From positions 105,956,434 through 106,020,433 of the forward strand of contig NC_088795.1 of assembly GCF_011386835.1 (NCBI RefSeq): a stretch of DNA of 64,000 bases. The letters run 5' to 3'. Origin of the DNA: Chrysemys picta bellii (Eukaryota; Chordata; Testudines; Emydidae). The notes below the pieces were generated by a model. That model worked only from the letters and a program-made list of their open reading frames with translations, was not told the DNA's origin and searched no databases. Both the position numbers and the translations under genes were made by a program. This document shows, piece by piece, positions 1 through 11,371 of this stretch; within the stretch, counting starts at the first letter, position 1, and every line of letters starts with the position of its first letter.

Positions 1-379
1 GTTTGTTTAGTCTGGAAAAGAGAAGACTGAGAGGGGACATGATAACACTTTTCAAGTACATAAAAGGTTGTTAAAAGGAGGATTGAGAAAAATTGTTCTT
101 CTTAACCTCTAAGGAGAGGACAAGAAGCAATGGGCTTAAATTGCCACAAGAGCGGTTTAGATTGGACATTAGGAAAAAACTTCCTAATTGTCAGAGTGGT
201 TAAGCACTGGAATAAATTGCCTAGGGAGGTTGTGGAATCTCCATCATTGGAGATTTTTAAGAGCAGGTTAGACAAACACCTGTCAGGAATGGTCTAGATA
301 ATACTTAGTCCTGCCATGGTATGCAGGGGACTGGACTAGAAGGTCTCTCAAGATCCCTTCCAGTCCTATGATTCTATGA
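1..379 (+). mobile_element. CR1 LINE 3' end, cut by the window start
   Basis: The sequence runs through the conserved CR1 3' region (degenerate codons around 'ataaaaggttgtta' and 'gattggacattagg') and finishes with the octamer-type CR1 tail 'cctatgattctatga' at 364-378. That tail gives the plus orientation. The same 3' region recurs in reverse at 2877 and in the same direction at 24005. No open frame remains. CR1 copies are usually 5'-truncated, so the part outside the window may be short. Confidence 0.9.
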
Positions 380-2857
380 AGTGACATCAGTATGTTGACT
401 GCAGACCTGATCTATCCTTCCATCAGACCTGGATAATTTCGTCTTTCAACTGTCCCAATGCGTGACTAAGACAGGGCTATCGACTACATTAAATTCGCTG
501 AGGCTATGCCGAGATAAGACAGAATTCATGTTAATAAAAAAATTATAGAACTCTTCAGGATTCATGCTGGCAAGAACTATCTCCTTTTTTTGTCAGTCTG
601 GGGGTACTTCCATTTCTTTAATTGCTCTTGAATTCTTAGGTCAGATGTTACTTTTTTTTGTCTGTTTGTATAGACAATTACAATAATTTTCTCTCTGTTT
701 CAGACCTTGTCCTTGTTTGTGGCCTGTAGATTGGGTTACTCCATATGCTCTATGTACAGCTATCCTTAAAATCCACTTGGAAGTGACAAATACTATACAA
801 GACATCTGTGCACATTCTAATCATAAGGAACATATTTCTCCTAACAATAAAGCCTTTGTTGATTTCAAATTAATCTCTGGCATGATGTTGCTTTGAATGC
901 GTATAGCTCCATACATTGTTTGGCAGCACCTCTAGCCCTATACAACCATGTGACACAGATGATAACAGCTGAGCTGCTTATGCTAACAACTAGGTATAAA
1001 TATTGGGGATTGATAGCAGGCTGTTCTCAGTACTGCAAACTTTTTGTTTTTTGTTTTGTCCTCTTTTTTGTTTTTAGGGTAGAACCTCAGGCTCATTTTC
1101 CCCCAGGGCTTCCAACTGAAGTTGTGTGAGTGGGAAGCCAGAAGAGTATGTGTTTTGTTCATCTATAGGGAATTAATGTAGGACTAGTACTGAGAGAATT
1201 TACATACAAAAATCAGAAAAATGCTGACCAGTGTGTCATGGGTACAGTTTTAAAAATCCAAAGTAAGAATACAAAACTAAACATAAAAAAATATTATTGT
1301 TAATTACATGGAGGTTATTCAGAAGAACAATTAAAACAGAAATGTTTAATTTTCTATGCTCTCAGGTGGTTGAGTTAGCAACTTATGAAGAGAAATGTAA
1401 TGTGCATGTACTGTCAACAATGTAAATCATTATGAAAATTATTATAAATGAAGATGTTTATTCAGGCCATGCCAGGCTAGGGAAGAGATTTCCAGAAGGG
1501 AGGCCAGATGGTTAAGTGGCTTTTATTGCAGAACTGTGGTGACCATTCCCTAGTGTTCCAAAAGAAACTGTCCTGTACATGAGACAGTGTGGGATCAACG
1601 TGAATGTCAGCTGAAGTTCAATGGACTAGTTGATAATAAGAATTTAAGTATGTAGTTTTCTGGATTCTCTTCACAGAGTAAAGTGGTTTCTCAGTCATCT
1701 GAGGGAAATAACTCCACTGGGAACAGCTATTTGTTAGAATTATTAATCTGCTGAAGGTGATTTTGAATGTAACATCTCAGAATGATGTCTAAATGCCATG
1801 TACCCTAATATCTCCCAGTGCCAAGCACTGTGTGCCTGACAGAGCTTTTCTTCACACAGCTTTACTTGTATTAAATGTATGCTGAGTTTTTGTTCTTTTT
1901 ATATTTTGTTTATTCACAGAATAAACAAGTGGCTTGTAAATATTTTTGAGCATGTAAAGCACTGTATGAAGATTGGTTTTAGTTAGGGACTGATTAAGAA
2001 CACTAATGTCCCTCACTTAACGGAATACTGTGACATAGTAGTAGCATATTAAACACAGCACTAAATCCTTCCTTTCAGACCACTTTCCTTTGTAACTACC
2101 TATTTGCCATTGACTCTCCTTTATATAGATCTGTCCTCATATAGGGACTGGTGTCCTAGCATCCATTTCTGCTGGCACAGTAAATTTGGTAGAGTTAAAA
2201 GCAACTGGAGCCCTAAATAGGGTTTTTCAGAACTGAGTACTGCTTATTTGAATCTCTGTTTTTTGGATGTTAAATTTTCTAGCTCCTGTTATGTTTCCCT
2301 CTCTTATTTCAGAGGCATTGAGTCATTCTCACAGGCACCTAGTAGTGTTTTACACAAGATGGTAGGAACAGGAAACTGAACTAATCACTTTAATTGTGCC
2401 ATCAGTTCCCTATGTAGCATGGTTTATTTAGAGGAAGACTCAGTAGGATTACTCAATTTCCTGCTTTTTCAAGGATCATACCATCTTAGTCAGTTCCCTT
2501 GGCTCCATGTGTAAGGAGCTTAATGAACAAGGAAATTAATTCTCAGTAGCAACCGCCTGTGACTACAGAAACTACTAACCTATGCAATCACACCTGTCTC
2601 TACTGTTACCATGTCCTTCCATTCTCCCTTCTCCCATTTGTCTGATTAGTCACTTGTGTATTGTCTAAATATTGGATTATGAGCTCTCCAGTGAGGACTG
2701 TCGGTTATATGTTCAGTATCTAGTACAAAGGGACCTTAATCTTTGGATGGGGTCCGCATATACATCTGCAATAGAAATGCTTAATGTTGTTTTCCCCCTT
2801 TATCATCTACAAGAAGTCTAGTCAGTTTCCACCTGAATCATTTTAAGTGCTTGCACT
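380..2857. other. Non-coding stretch, no gene recognised
   Basis: AT-rich sequence with stop codons in all frames at short intervals. The longest ORF (893-1129, 78 codons) has low-complexity F-rich content and no family signature. I see no TIRs, LTR ends or SINE boxes here. Confidence 0.6.
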
Positions 2858-2876
2858 GGTTATATATAGTGCTTAT
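2858..2876. repeat. Left copy of 19-bp target-site duplication
   Basis: Reads ggttatatatagtgcttat. It matches 5704-5722 at 18 of 19 positions and brackets the whole 2877-5703 insertion. Confidence 0.85.
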
Positions 2877-3635
2877 TGAATCATAGAATCATAGGACTGA
2901 AAGAGACCTTGAGAGACCTTCTAGTCCAGTCCCCTGCATACCATGGCAGGACTAAGTATTATCTAGATCATTTCTGACAGGTGTTTGTCTAAACTGCTCT
3001 TAAAAATCTCCAATGATGGAGATTCCACAATCTCCCTGGGCAATTTATTCTAGTCCTTAACCACCCTAACAGTTAGGAAGTTTTTCCTAATGTCCAGCTT
3101 AAACCACCCTTGATGCAATTTAAGCCCATTGCTTCTTGTCCTAGCCTCAGTATTTTTTCACCCTCCTCCTTCTAACAACCTTTTATGTACTTGAAAACTG
3201 TTATCATGTCTCTGCTTAGTCTTCTCATCTCCAGACTATACGACACAATACTCCAGTTGAGGACTACCAGTATGAAGAATTACTTCTCGTGTCTTGCTTA
3301 GAACACTCCTGCTAATACATTCCAGAATGATGTTTGCTGTTTTTGCAACAGTGATACACTGTTGACTTATATTTAGCTTGTCATCCACTATGGCCCCCAG
3401 ATCTCTTTCTGCAGTACTCCTTCCTAGGCAGACATTTCCCGTTTTGTATGTGTGCAATGGATTGTTTCTTCCTAAGTGGAGTACTTTGCTTTTGTCCTTA
3501 TTGAATTTCATCCCGAATTTCATTCAGACCATTTCTCCAGTTTGTCCAGAAGATCATTTTGAATTTTAATCCAAGCATTTGTAAACCCTCCCAGTGTCGT
3601 ATTGTCTGCAAACTTTATGAGTGTACTCTCTATGC

Positions 3636-3948
3636 CAGCAGTTCTCAACCGGGGGTCCAAGGCACCCTGGAGGGCTATGAGCCAGATTCAGGAGGGTCTG
3701 CCAAGCAGGTCCGGCATTAGGCTCACTGGGACTCCAGGCAGAAAGGTGAAGGCCCTCCTCCCCAAGCCCCTCCACCTGGCATTGAAGCCTGAGCAACTTA
3801 GCTTTGTGGTGTGGGGTCCTGGGCAATTGCCCTGTTTGCTGCCCCCTAATGCCAGCCGTTGGTTTTATATTCAGAAAAGCAGTTGTTGTGGCACAGGAGA
3901 GATGTGGAGTTTTTATAGCATGGGGAGGTGGGGGGTTGAGAACCTGTG
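3636..3948. mobile_element. hAT-type MITE nested in CR1
   Basis: Terminal inverted repeats cagcagttctcaacc and ggttgagaacctgtg are near-complementary. They are bracketed by an exact 8-bp duplication, ctctatgc, at 3628-3635 and 3949-3956. An 8-bp duplication and CAG-type ends are the hallmark of the hAT superfamily. The 313-bp interior codes for nothing recognisable, so it is non-autonomous. It interrupts the CR1 reverse transcriptase just upstream of the FADN box. Confidence 0.9.
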
Positions 3949-4575
3949 CTCTATGCCATTATCTAAATCATTAAATTATTGAACAGAACTGGACCCAGAA
4001 CTGATCCCTGCCCGCTTGATATTCTCTTTGAGCTTGACAGTGAACCATTGATAATTACTCTCTGGAAATGATTTTCAACCAGTTATGCACCCACCTTATA
4101 GTAACTCCATCTAGGTTGTATTTCCCTAATTTGTTTATGAGGTCATGCGAGACAGTATCAAAAGCCTTACCAAAGTCAAGATATACCACATCTACTCTTT
4201 TCCCACTATCCGCAAGGCTTGTTACCCTTTCAAAGAAAGCTATTAGGTTGGTTGGACACAATTTGTTCTTAACAAATCCAGGCTGACTGTTGATTATCTT
4301 CTCAGTGTTTGCAAATTGATTGCTTAATGTTTTCCTCCATTATCTTTCTGGGTACTGAAATTAAGATGGCTGGTCTGTAATTCCCCAGTGTGTCCTTATT
4401 TCCCTTTTTATAGATGGGCTCTATATTTGCCCTTTGCCAGTCCTCTGGAATCTCACCTGTCTTCCATAATTTTTCAAAGATAGTTACTAATGTTTCAGAT
4501 ACCTCCTCAGTCCTTGAGTGTTCCAGGATGTATTTCATCAGCCCTTGGTTATTTGAAGACATCTAACTTTCCTAT

Positions 4576-4768
4576 AAAAAGCAACAAAGAGTCCTGTGGC
4601 ATCTTATAGACTAACAGATATATTGGAGCATAAGTTTTCGTGGATGAATACCCACTTCATCATGCATCTGATGCTTATGCTCCAATACATCTGTTAGTCT
4701 ATAAGGTGCCACAGGACTCTTTGTTGCTTTTTACAGATCCAGACTAACACGGCTACCTCTCTGATACT
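4576..4768 (+). mobile_element. Hairpin retroelement (Penelope-type tail), copy 1
   Basis: A 193-bp unit flanked by a perfect 12-bp duplication, taactttcctat (4564-4575 and 4769-4780). The left arm, starting aaaaagcaacaaagagtcct, is the inverted complement of the right arm ending ggactctttgttgcttttt. Beyond the arms is a unidirectional tail, cagactaacacggctacc, so this is not a DNA-transposon TIR pair. The left arm read on the minus strand has a hammerhead-like core: TGATGA, a 6-bp stem-loop and GAAA. It is nested in the minus-strand CR1. Confidence 0.8.
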
Positions 4769-5203
4769 TAACTTTCCTATGTAATTTTTAACTTGTTCTT
4801 TCACTATTTTAGTCTCTGAGAATACCTCATTTTCACTGGCATTCACTTATTTAGACATCCAATCACTACCAACCTTCTTGGTGAAAACCGAAACAAAAAT
4901 ATCATTTAACACTTCTGCCATTTCCACTTTTTCTGTTATTGTTTCCCCCCCCCCCTCATTGTATAACGGGCCTACCCTATCCTTGGTCTTCCTCTTGCTT
5001 CTAATGTATTTACAGAATGTTTTATTGTTACCCTTTATATCTCTAACTAGTTTAATCTCATTTTGTGACTTGGCCTTTCTAAAACTTGGCCTTTCCCCTA
5101 CATACTTGTGTTGTTTGTTTATATTCATCCTTTGTAATTTGACCTAGTTTGCACTTTTTGTAGGACTCCTTTTGAGTTTCAGATCAATGAAGAGTTGGGT
5201 ATG

Positions 5204-5703
5204 CAAGGGTTTATTGTCACAGATCCTAGTGAGCCCCCCGTTCTGCCCTCCCACTAGGACTGCTGTGAGGTTAAGCCAAGCCTCTATGTTCTGTATCTCT
5301 TGAAGCCTGAATGGAGTCCAGGCACTCCCCCAATCTCGAGGCCCCAGGCACACACTGATATGGTTCTTCTATCTGGCACCCACCTCCAAATATTGGAACC
5401 TGCTGCCCAACTTCCTAGCCTCTCTGGGTGAGGCACTGACACTTCACATTCCGCAGTACCTAAACACACCCCTCTCTCACAACTCCACCCCAAAGCTGTG
5501 AAGTTTCTGGTTTACAGTTTAACTCTCTCAGGGGCATGCAGCAACCAAGTGGGAAGGTCACTGTCTACCCTCATCGGGGAAACTGAGTCAAGGCTGAGTG
5601 TGGCCAAGAATCCTGCTGGAACTGGTACAGCTAGGAGACACTCTGGGCTAGAACTTTGTTGGGAGCAGGGCAGATTATGGCACAGCTAGAAGGTGCTGGC
5701 AGA
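5204..5703 (-). other. Unidentified 500-bp segment at the 5' side of the CR1 insertion
   Basis: This GC-richer block does not continue the CR1 consensus, yet it lies inside the 19-bp duplications that bracket the CR1. Read on the minus strand, in the CR1 sense direction, it ends with a polyadenylation-like AATAAA in 'gtgacaataaaccc' shortly before the CR1 sequence starts. It may be a piece of another transcript joined by template switching, or an LTR fragment. No protein domain was recognised in its short ORFs. Confidence 0.5.
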
Positions 5704-5722
5704 GGTTATATATAATGCTTAT
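5704..5722. repeat. Right copy of 19-bp target-site duplication
   Basis: Reads ggttatatataatgcttat, one mismatch from 2858-2876. It marks the end of the CR1-bearing insertion. Confidence 0.85.
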
Positions 5723-8700
5723 GTGAAGGGTTATAATCTGAAATTCTCATCCTGAGCTCTCTCTATATACAATATAACATTTCTAATATCAGGAGATTCA
5801 CACATTTGGGAGGCTGCTTTATGAAGTGTTGATTTAGAAATGTGACTTTATACTCTATGTTATTTTATTTATTTCATGGTTGCCTTATCTCACATTTGTA
5901 CATTACAAACTTGTAAATATTCTTTAGAAGAATGGGAAGAGCCATTGGTTGTCAGCTTACCACCTGGCTGCTGCAGAAAAAAGGACTGTTATCCCAGAAG
6001 TCTACATTTATATTGTGCGTGGTTTTTTCCTCCCCATCCTTACTAAAAAGAAACATCAAATGCTATGTATTATGAAAGGTCAGATTTAAAATTAGCAATC
6101 ACCAAACTCGCCATTTCCAGGCAACTTTATGACAAAGTATCAAGAAATGTATAGTTTATAATCCATTAGGGAAAAAAAATGGACAACTTCAGTCAGAATT
6201 AATGGCAAGACATATTTCGGTTTCCAACGTTCACCAATTCATGAATAACACTGAATAAGAACAGATATATGTCTATTTTCATAGGGATGGATTATATAAA
6301 CCAAAAAAACTTTGTAGCATCTACAATAGCTGGGAAAAGGGTAAAACTGAGTTTAATTTTCTCTAACTTTTCCTTTTGTTATCATTTTTCTTCCCAAAAG
6401 CAAACTATTTTATAGACAAGTTATGAAGGTCATCCAAGACCACAATATGTATTTAAGGCAATTCTTCTGTCATCTAGGTCCCTTCCAGTTTTAGGAACTT
6501 AGTTACTTGTAAACAGTACATGAATCACTGAAAGAACTCTGAATGGGAAAATAAAATGTTTATGGCAAAGTTGGGCCCCAATCCTGTCAATGGATTAATC
6601 ACAATATATAACGCTATAAATATGCATAATTGTTTGCAAGATCAGGACCTTAGTGGCTTGGCTGTGTAAGAAGAAGGTATTTTAAATTTTTCATTATTGG
6701 TTTGATATAGGTTTTGTGGACTGTCATTTAAATCTCTACTTTCAATTTGTTTATAGCGTCATCCAATATTCAGAAATGTGCATTTTTTGTTGTTGTTGTT
6801 GTTTGGGGAGGGGAGGAGAAGTTTAAATTGTATTGAACTTTGGTGGAGGTTACTCATTTGAATAATGAGATGAAACAAAATAGCTGCAAGGTGGCATTTA
6901 TACACTAACACAAGATTTTTAGGCACATATCATTTTGGGTGCCGATTCAGTTTTATTGTTGAACATGATTAATAGTTTTAAAATAAGAAAGCTCTGCCAT
7001 GTAACTTACAAGCATATTAAAAACTTTTTCCAATTTTGTCATGTAGAAATCAGTAATTGTCCAGTTTTAAAGTGCTGTGATTAGACTACTAAAGATTTTT
7101 AAATACAAAAAAATCTTTTGTTAATTAACATTTCTTCATAGTCACAGCAATGAATGTCTGTGTTGCCAATGTATATCATGAATATGTAGTGTTCATAATG
7201 TAACTGTATTTTCACGATTATCAATAAACTTAAACTTTGGTTTTTGAACCACTGGGGAAAATTACATAACCTGAGGATATGAGTACACATTTCTATCATT
7301 TTCAACCAACTTTAGAGGTGCCACAGACCCACAGTCAGCCTTTCATTTGGAAAAATCTCTGCTACACACTCTAATAAGAAAATGATGCCCCAGAATTCCC
7401 TTCTAAGTAAAATCAGAATTGTCAAGTGAATGACGAATGACAGAAATTGTAAAATAAATTATTGTTTTCCTTACACTGTGAGGAATGTAATCCTTACACT
7501 GTAAACAATGTAAGTTTGCTGTCATCATTACAGATGGAGATTGGCTATTTGCCAGGATGGTCACATGACTGTCATATAAACTAAAGAAGCTTTGGTGCCG
7601 AGTATCTGAAGTGGCAGCACATTTATGGCAAAAATATTTTTTTGGATATAAAAACCATGTATGGAGCTGGAGAGCACACCATACACATTTATATGTCACA
7701 AATGGATGAGCAAGGAGTAAGTACAGCTCTGTGGGTGGAGGGAAATATTTGTTTTTTCACCTTGCACTGCTTATGTGCATATCTGTCCATTAATGGATTT
7801 TTGATGTATAAAATCTTCAAGTAGCTGCTTTTAAAAAAAAAAGTAAAAGGAATTTACAGCTCCCTTTATTTTGTTTTCATACATCCTATAACTGGCTCCC
7901 CATCTCTTTTCCTGCTGATTCCATCTCCCTCCACACCTCTGCTTACAATTTTGAGGTATTTTTGAATACATTTTACATATTGAAGATGATTAAAAATCAT
8001 GCTTTGCCAAAATATTTTTTCTATCACCTTTAGAAATATTTGGTTATGGCAATTACATGTGTAAATATTTATTAGTGTATTTTTATCATTTATAAAGGAC
8101 TACTACAACTCTCACCTGTGGTATTTCACAGAAATTAATTCACTGCACTTATTGCAAAAGTCTGCTGAAGATATTTTATTATTGTCAGTGTTGCAAAATG
8201 TTCTATATTAACATCTAATCTCTTTGATCTGTTATATTTGAGATGTTACTCATCTATCCTATACTCTTCTCCTTCTCCACAGAAAACTCCTAAATGTTTA
8301 AATATCTGAAACTTTCAAAAATAGCACCACTCTGCCAGCCAGTCTTTCTACTCAGCATCCTTCTGATAAGATCATTGCTTTCACAGACAATTAACCCAAA
8401 ATGTTTATAAGCCAATTTTTATGTTTTTAGTCATTATGGACATGCGCAGCATGAGCACCAAGAACACAAACCTTGGCAACTTCAAACCTAGAGTGGCCTG
8501 AAACAGAGGTACTGCAGATAGTAGACTGCACACGGATGTACTCCCATTTTAATCTTGTCCTAGGACTCTCACACAAATTGGACACATTTAAATTAACTTT
8601 TATTGTGGATTATGAAATACCATACATTAAACATTTGCAACCACAACATTTGTTATCCATGCTCATTATGAACCAAGTACAAATCTGGCAATGTATGGGT

Positions 8701-9629
8701 TAATAATGACCTGCAGTATCAATCATCCAGGTCCCCAATAATATATGCAAAATACAAAGGCCTTAGACATGATCAAAGCCAGGTTATTTATTTAGTGGTT
8801 ATTAATTAATTATTAATTTGTATTAACCACTGAACATGGATTAAATAATCATCAGGTAGGCTCTTTGGTATGAAAATAGTAGGACCTGTGTCTCTTCCTT
8901 GAAAAAAACTAGATTAAAAATAAATAAAGAGGGTACAACTCAGTCACTATTTCTATAAACTTGTTGTTTTTTTTCCAGATGCTTCCATTTTGAACAAAAC
9001 AATGATTTTGTGTTGTACTGAAAGTGGTTCTTTTTCAAACTTCTGTGACCCAATAAAAAAATATTCTAGTGATGCACATGTAAGTCATCTTCTGTTATAG
9101 AATTTGTCAAAATAGTGGAGAATCATGTTCTGCTCACAATGGTTGTGCAAAATGCTGACTTAATAGGAGGTTCTTTAATTACTTCTCTTGCTCACATGAT
9201 AAGATGGTAAGTTGTTCCTCTTGGTGCCTGACCCATGGGGAATATAATCAACTGACTTACAAGAGTATCAGGAGATACTCTTTTAGTATAGGAAATCAAA
9301 TTATTTCCTTTTCTCTCATTTGCGACTTGCATATGACGCTGGAAATGACTGTTTGCACATTCTTGTTGGTTTTACTACCCTTATTTTAGACATGTTTGCA
9401 TGCTCAAGCAATTTAGTACTCCTTTGTACATTTATTTATTTTACCGTTTGCCCTGGGCACTTGATTTGTGTCCCCTAAACAAATTGACAATTTAATGACT
9501 AAAAGATAATGGCATATCCAGTGGAATGATGATGAAAAAAACACAGTGCTGAACCCAATCCTTCTCCCACTGAAGTTCACGGAATTGAGACCAGACATAT
9601 AATTCTTGCTACAGAAACATTAAAACTCA
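5723..9629. other. AT-rich non-coding stretch
   Basis: No gene, TIR pair, LTR or SINE box was recognised over nearly 4 kb. ORFs here are at most about 100 codons, in AT-rich sequence, with no recognisable motif. This may be intron or intergenic DNA. Confidence 0.55.
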
Positions 9630-9880
9630 AATGAATCAACCTAGGAGACCTGGGTTCTATTTCCACTGCTGCCACTGATCTGCTGTATGTCCTTGGGCTA
9701 GTCACTTCATCTATGTGTACTTCAGTTATGCTCTCAACTTTTGTCAATCTTATCTATACAGATTGTAAATTCACTATGGCAAGGATTGTCTCTTTCAGCC
9801 CCTCACCTAAGAGGATCTTGATCTTATCTGGGGTATCTTTGCACAACTGTAATACAGACAATATATAATAATAACTTGGG
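9630..9880 (+). mobile_element. MIR-like CORE-SINE
   Basis: Contains the MIR core in order: 'gacctgggttc', 'gccactgatctgctgt', 'ccttgggctagtcactt', then a 'cttcagttatgc' block. A 3' part around 'gattgtaaattcactatgg' follows. Divergence is high, as expected for an ancient amniote SINE. Its exact 3' end is unclear. Confidence 0.75.
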
Positions 9881-10360
9881 GTTAGAGATATTTGGAACTC
9901 TAATAAAAAATGTTAGAGTTAAAATGGATGCAAACAAGCAGCAATAAAATCATTTAAGATATATTGATTGAATTTGATCTTCAGAACATTGCGAGGGAAA
10001 AGGAAAAAAAAACACATATTTATACCTAATATCTATTTTGGCCTAAGCAACCACAAACCAGAAATGACAACAGGTATGTATCACATTCTAACAAGTACTG
10101 CACTTGCATTTTAATTACTTCAAATTTCTAGCCTCCAGGTAAATTAGAGCTATCACAGCTGCTTTTATTATGAGAGAAAGAAAGAGAAAGAGAAACTGAC
10201 TTGTTAAAATCACATTATGGAACCATACTAAAGTCCTAGTTTCAACAGAACTTTTGCTTGGTTCCATAACATAACTTGTACTTCTGTATGCGAGAAAATC
10301 AAATAATTTTAAAATATAGGTAGCTTACAGCCATGTAATAACATAGTATCTCAGCACAGC

Positions 10361-10532
10361 TTATTGAACCAGCTTCTGTTGGTGAAAGTGGCAAGCTTTT
10401 GAGTTTACACAGAGCTCTTCTTCAGGTATGAGAAAGGCTAAAGAAGAGCTCTGTGTAAGCTCAAAAGCTTGTTCCTCTCACCAACAGAAACTGATCCAAT
10501 AAAAAATATTACTTCACCCACCTCGTCTCTGA
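10361..10532 (+). mobile_element. Hairpin retroelement (Penelope-type tail), second subfamily
   Basis: The left arm ttattgaaccagcttctgtt is inverted relative to the right arm around 'aacagaaactgatccaataa', with a loop near 10426-10437. The tail 'caataaaaaatattacttca' then follows in one direction only. Each arm holds a hammerhead-like block. The antisense arm keeps the full CTGAAGA (complement at 10419-10425) and a stem II of gagctc against gagttt. The GAAA box is decayed to AAAA in both arms. The tail matches the one at 29766-29865 downstream of a GIY-YIG ORF. No clear target duplication was seen; the element abuts the L3 fragment. Confidence 0.7.
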
Positions 10533-10680
10533 AATCAAGTCACCCCTTAACCTTCTCTTTGTTAAATTACACAGATTGAGCTCCTTGAGTCTATCACTAT
10601 AAGACACGTTTTCTAATCCTTAAATCATTCTTGTGGCTGTTCTCTGAACCCTGTCCAATTTATCAAATATCCCTCATGAA

Positions 10681-11371
10681 TTATGAGTACCAGGATTGGA
10701 TTAAGTATTCCTGCAGTGGTCCCACCACTGTCAAATACAGAAGTAAAATAATATCTCTACTCCTACTTGAGATTCTCCTGTTTATGCATCCTAGGGTGGC
10801 ATTAGCTATATTGGCCACAGCATCACACTGCGAGCTCTCATTCATTTGGTTATCCACCAGGACTCTCAAATCTTTCTAAGAGTCATTGCTCCCCAGGATA
10901 GAGTCCCCCTCACTGTGTAAATATTGTTTACATTCTTTGTTCCTAGATTTATAATCTTACATATTAAAACACATATTGTTTGCTTTCACCCAGTTTACCA
11001 AGCAATCCATATCACTCTGTGTCAGTTACCTGTTCTCTTCATTATGCACCACTCTCTCAATTTTTGTGTCCTCTGCAAACTTTATCAGTGATGATTTTAT
11101 GTTTTCTTCCAGGTAATAAATAAATTAATAAAAATGTTAACTACCATTGGGCCAAGAACCAGTCCCTGCAGGAACCATTTAATGATGATTCCCCATTTAA
11201 AATTAAATTTTGAGACCTATCAGTTAACCAGCTTTTAATCCATTTAATGTATGCCATATTAATATTATATCTTTCTAGTTTTTTTTTAACTGAAATTTCA
11301 TATGGTACCAAGTCAAATACCTTACTGAAGTCTAAATATATTACATCAACACTATTACCTTTGTTAACCAA
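10681..11371 (-). pseudogene. L3/CR1 ORF2 reverse transcriptase remnant
   Basis: On the minus strand, 11141-11371 carries the first catalytic block (VIYLDFSKVFDLVPYE) followed by WIKSWLTDRSQ and LNGESS, the usual order in CR1-type reverse transcriptases. The second catalytic box, near 11080, reads FAED rather than FADD. 10681-10869 carries the thumb region (VLVDNQMNESSQC, ANATLGCINR). Stops separate the pieces. The enzyme would have copied the element's RNA at a nicked target; this copy is dead. Confidence 0.85.

Larger units (their letters stand above)
3236..5128 (-). pseudogene. CR1 ORF2 reverse transcriptase remnant
   Basis: Fragments of the CR1 reverse transcriptase lie in order on the minus strand. 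4847-5128 is the endonuclease-RT linker ([13 protein letters not shown]). 4302-4562 is the fingers region (GEIPEDW, PIYKKG, NYRPAIL). 4055-4261 carries the first catalytic block (VVYLDFGKAFDTVSH). The 3.5-3.6 kb part carries the second catalytic block and the thumb (HLGRNNP, ERDLGAIVDDKLN). The frame is interrupted by stops, shifts and the two nested elements. The FADD box reads FADN, so the second metal-binding Asp is lost even apart from the breaks. The enzyme would have primed reverse transcription of CR1 RNA at nicked chromosomal DNA; this copy cannot. Confidence 0.88.
2877..5203 (-). mobile_element. CR1 LINE, 5'-truncated, with two nested insertions
   Basis: Begins at 2877 with the reverse complement of the CR1 tail (tgaatcatagaatcatagg) and continues through 3'UTR and ORF2 remnants up to about 5203, where recognisable CR1 sequence ends. 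Two later insertions split it: a hAT MITE at 3636-3948 and a hairpin retroelement at 4576-4768, each with its own target-site duplication. The whole block, with 5204-5703, is bracketed by a 19-bp direct repeat, so it arrived as one event. Confidence 0.9.

Noticed and set aside
3602..3982. 126-codon plus-strand ORF
   Set aside because: It crosses a hAT MITE nested in a minus-strand CR1; the frame is a by-product of those repeats.
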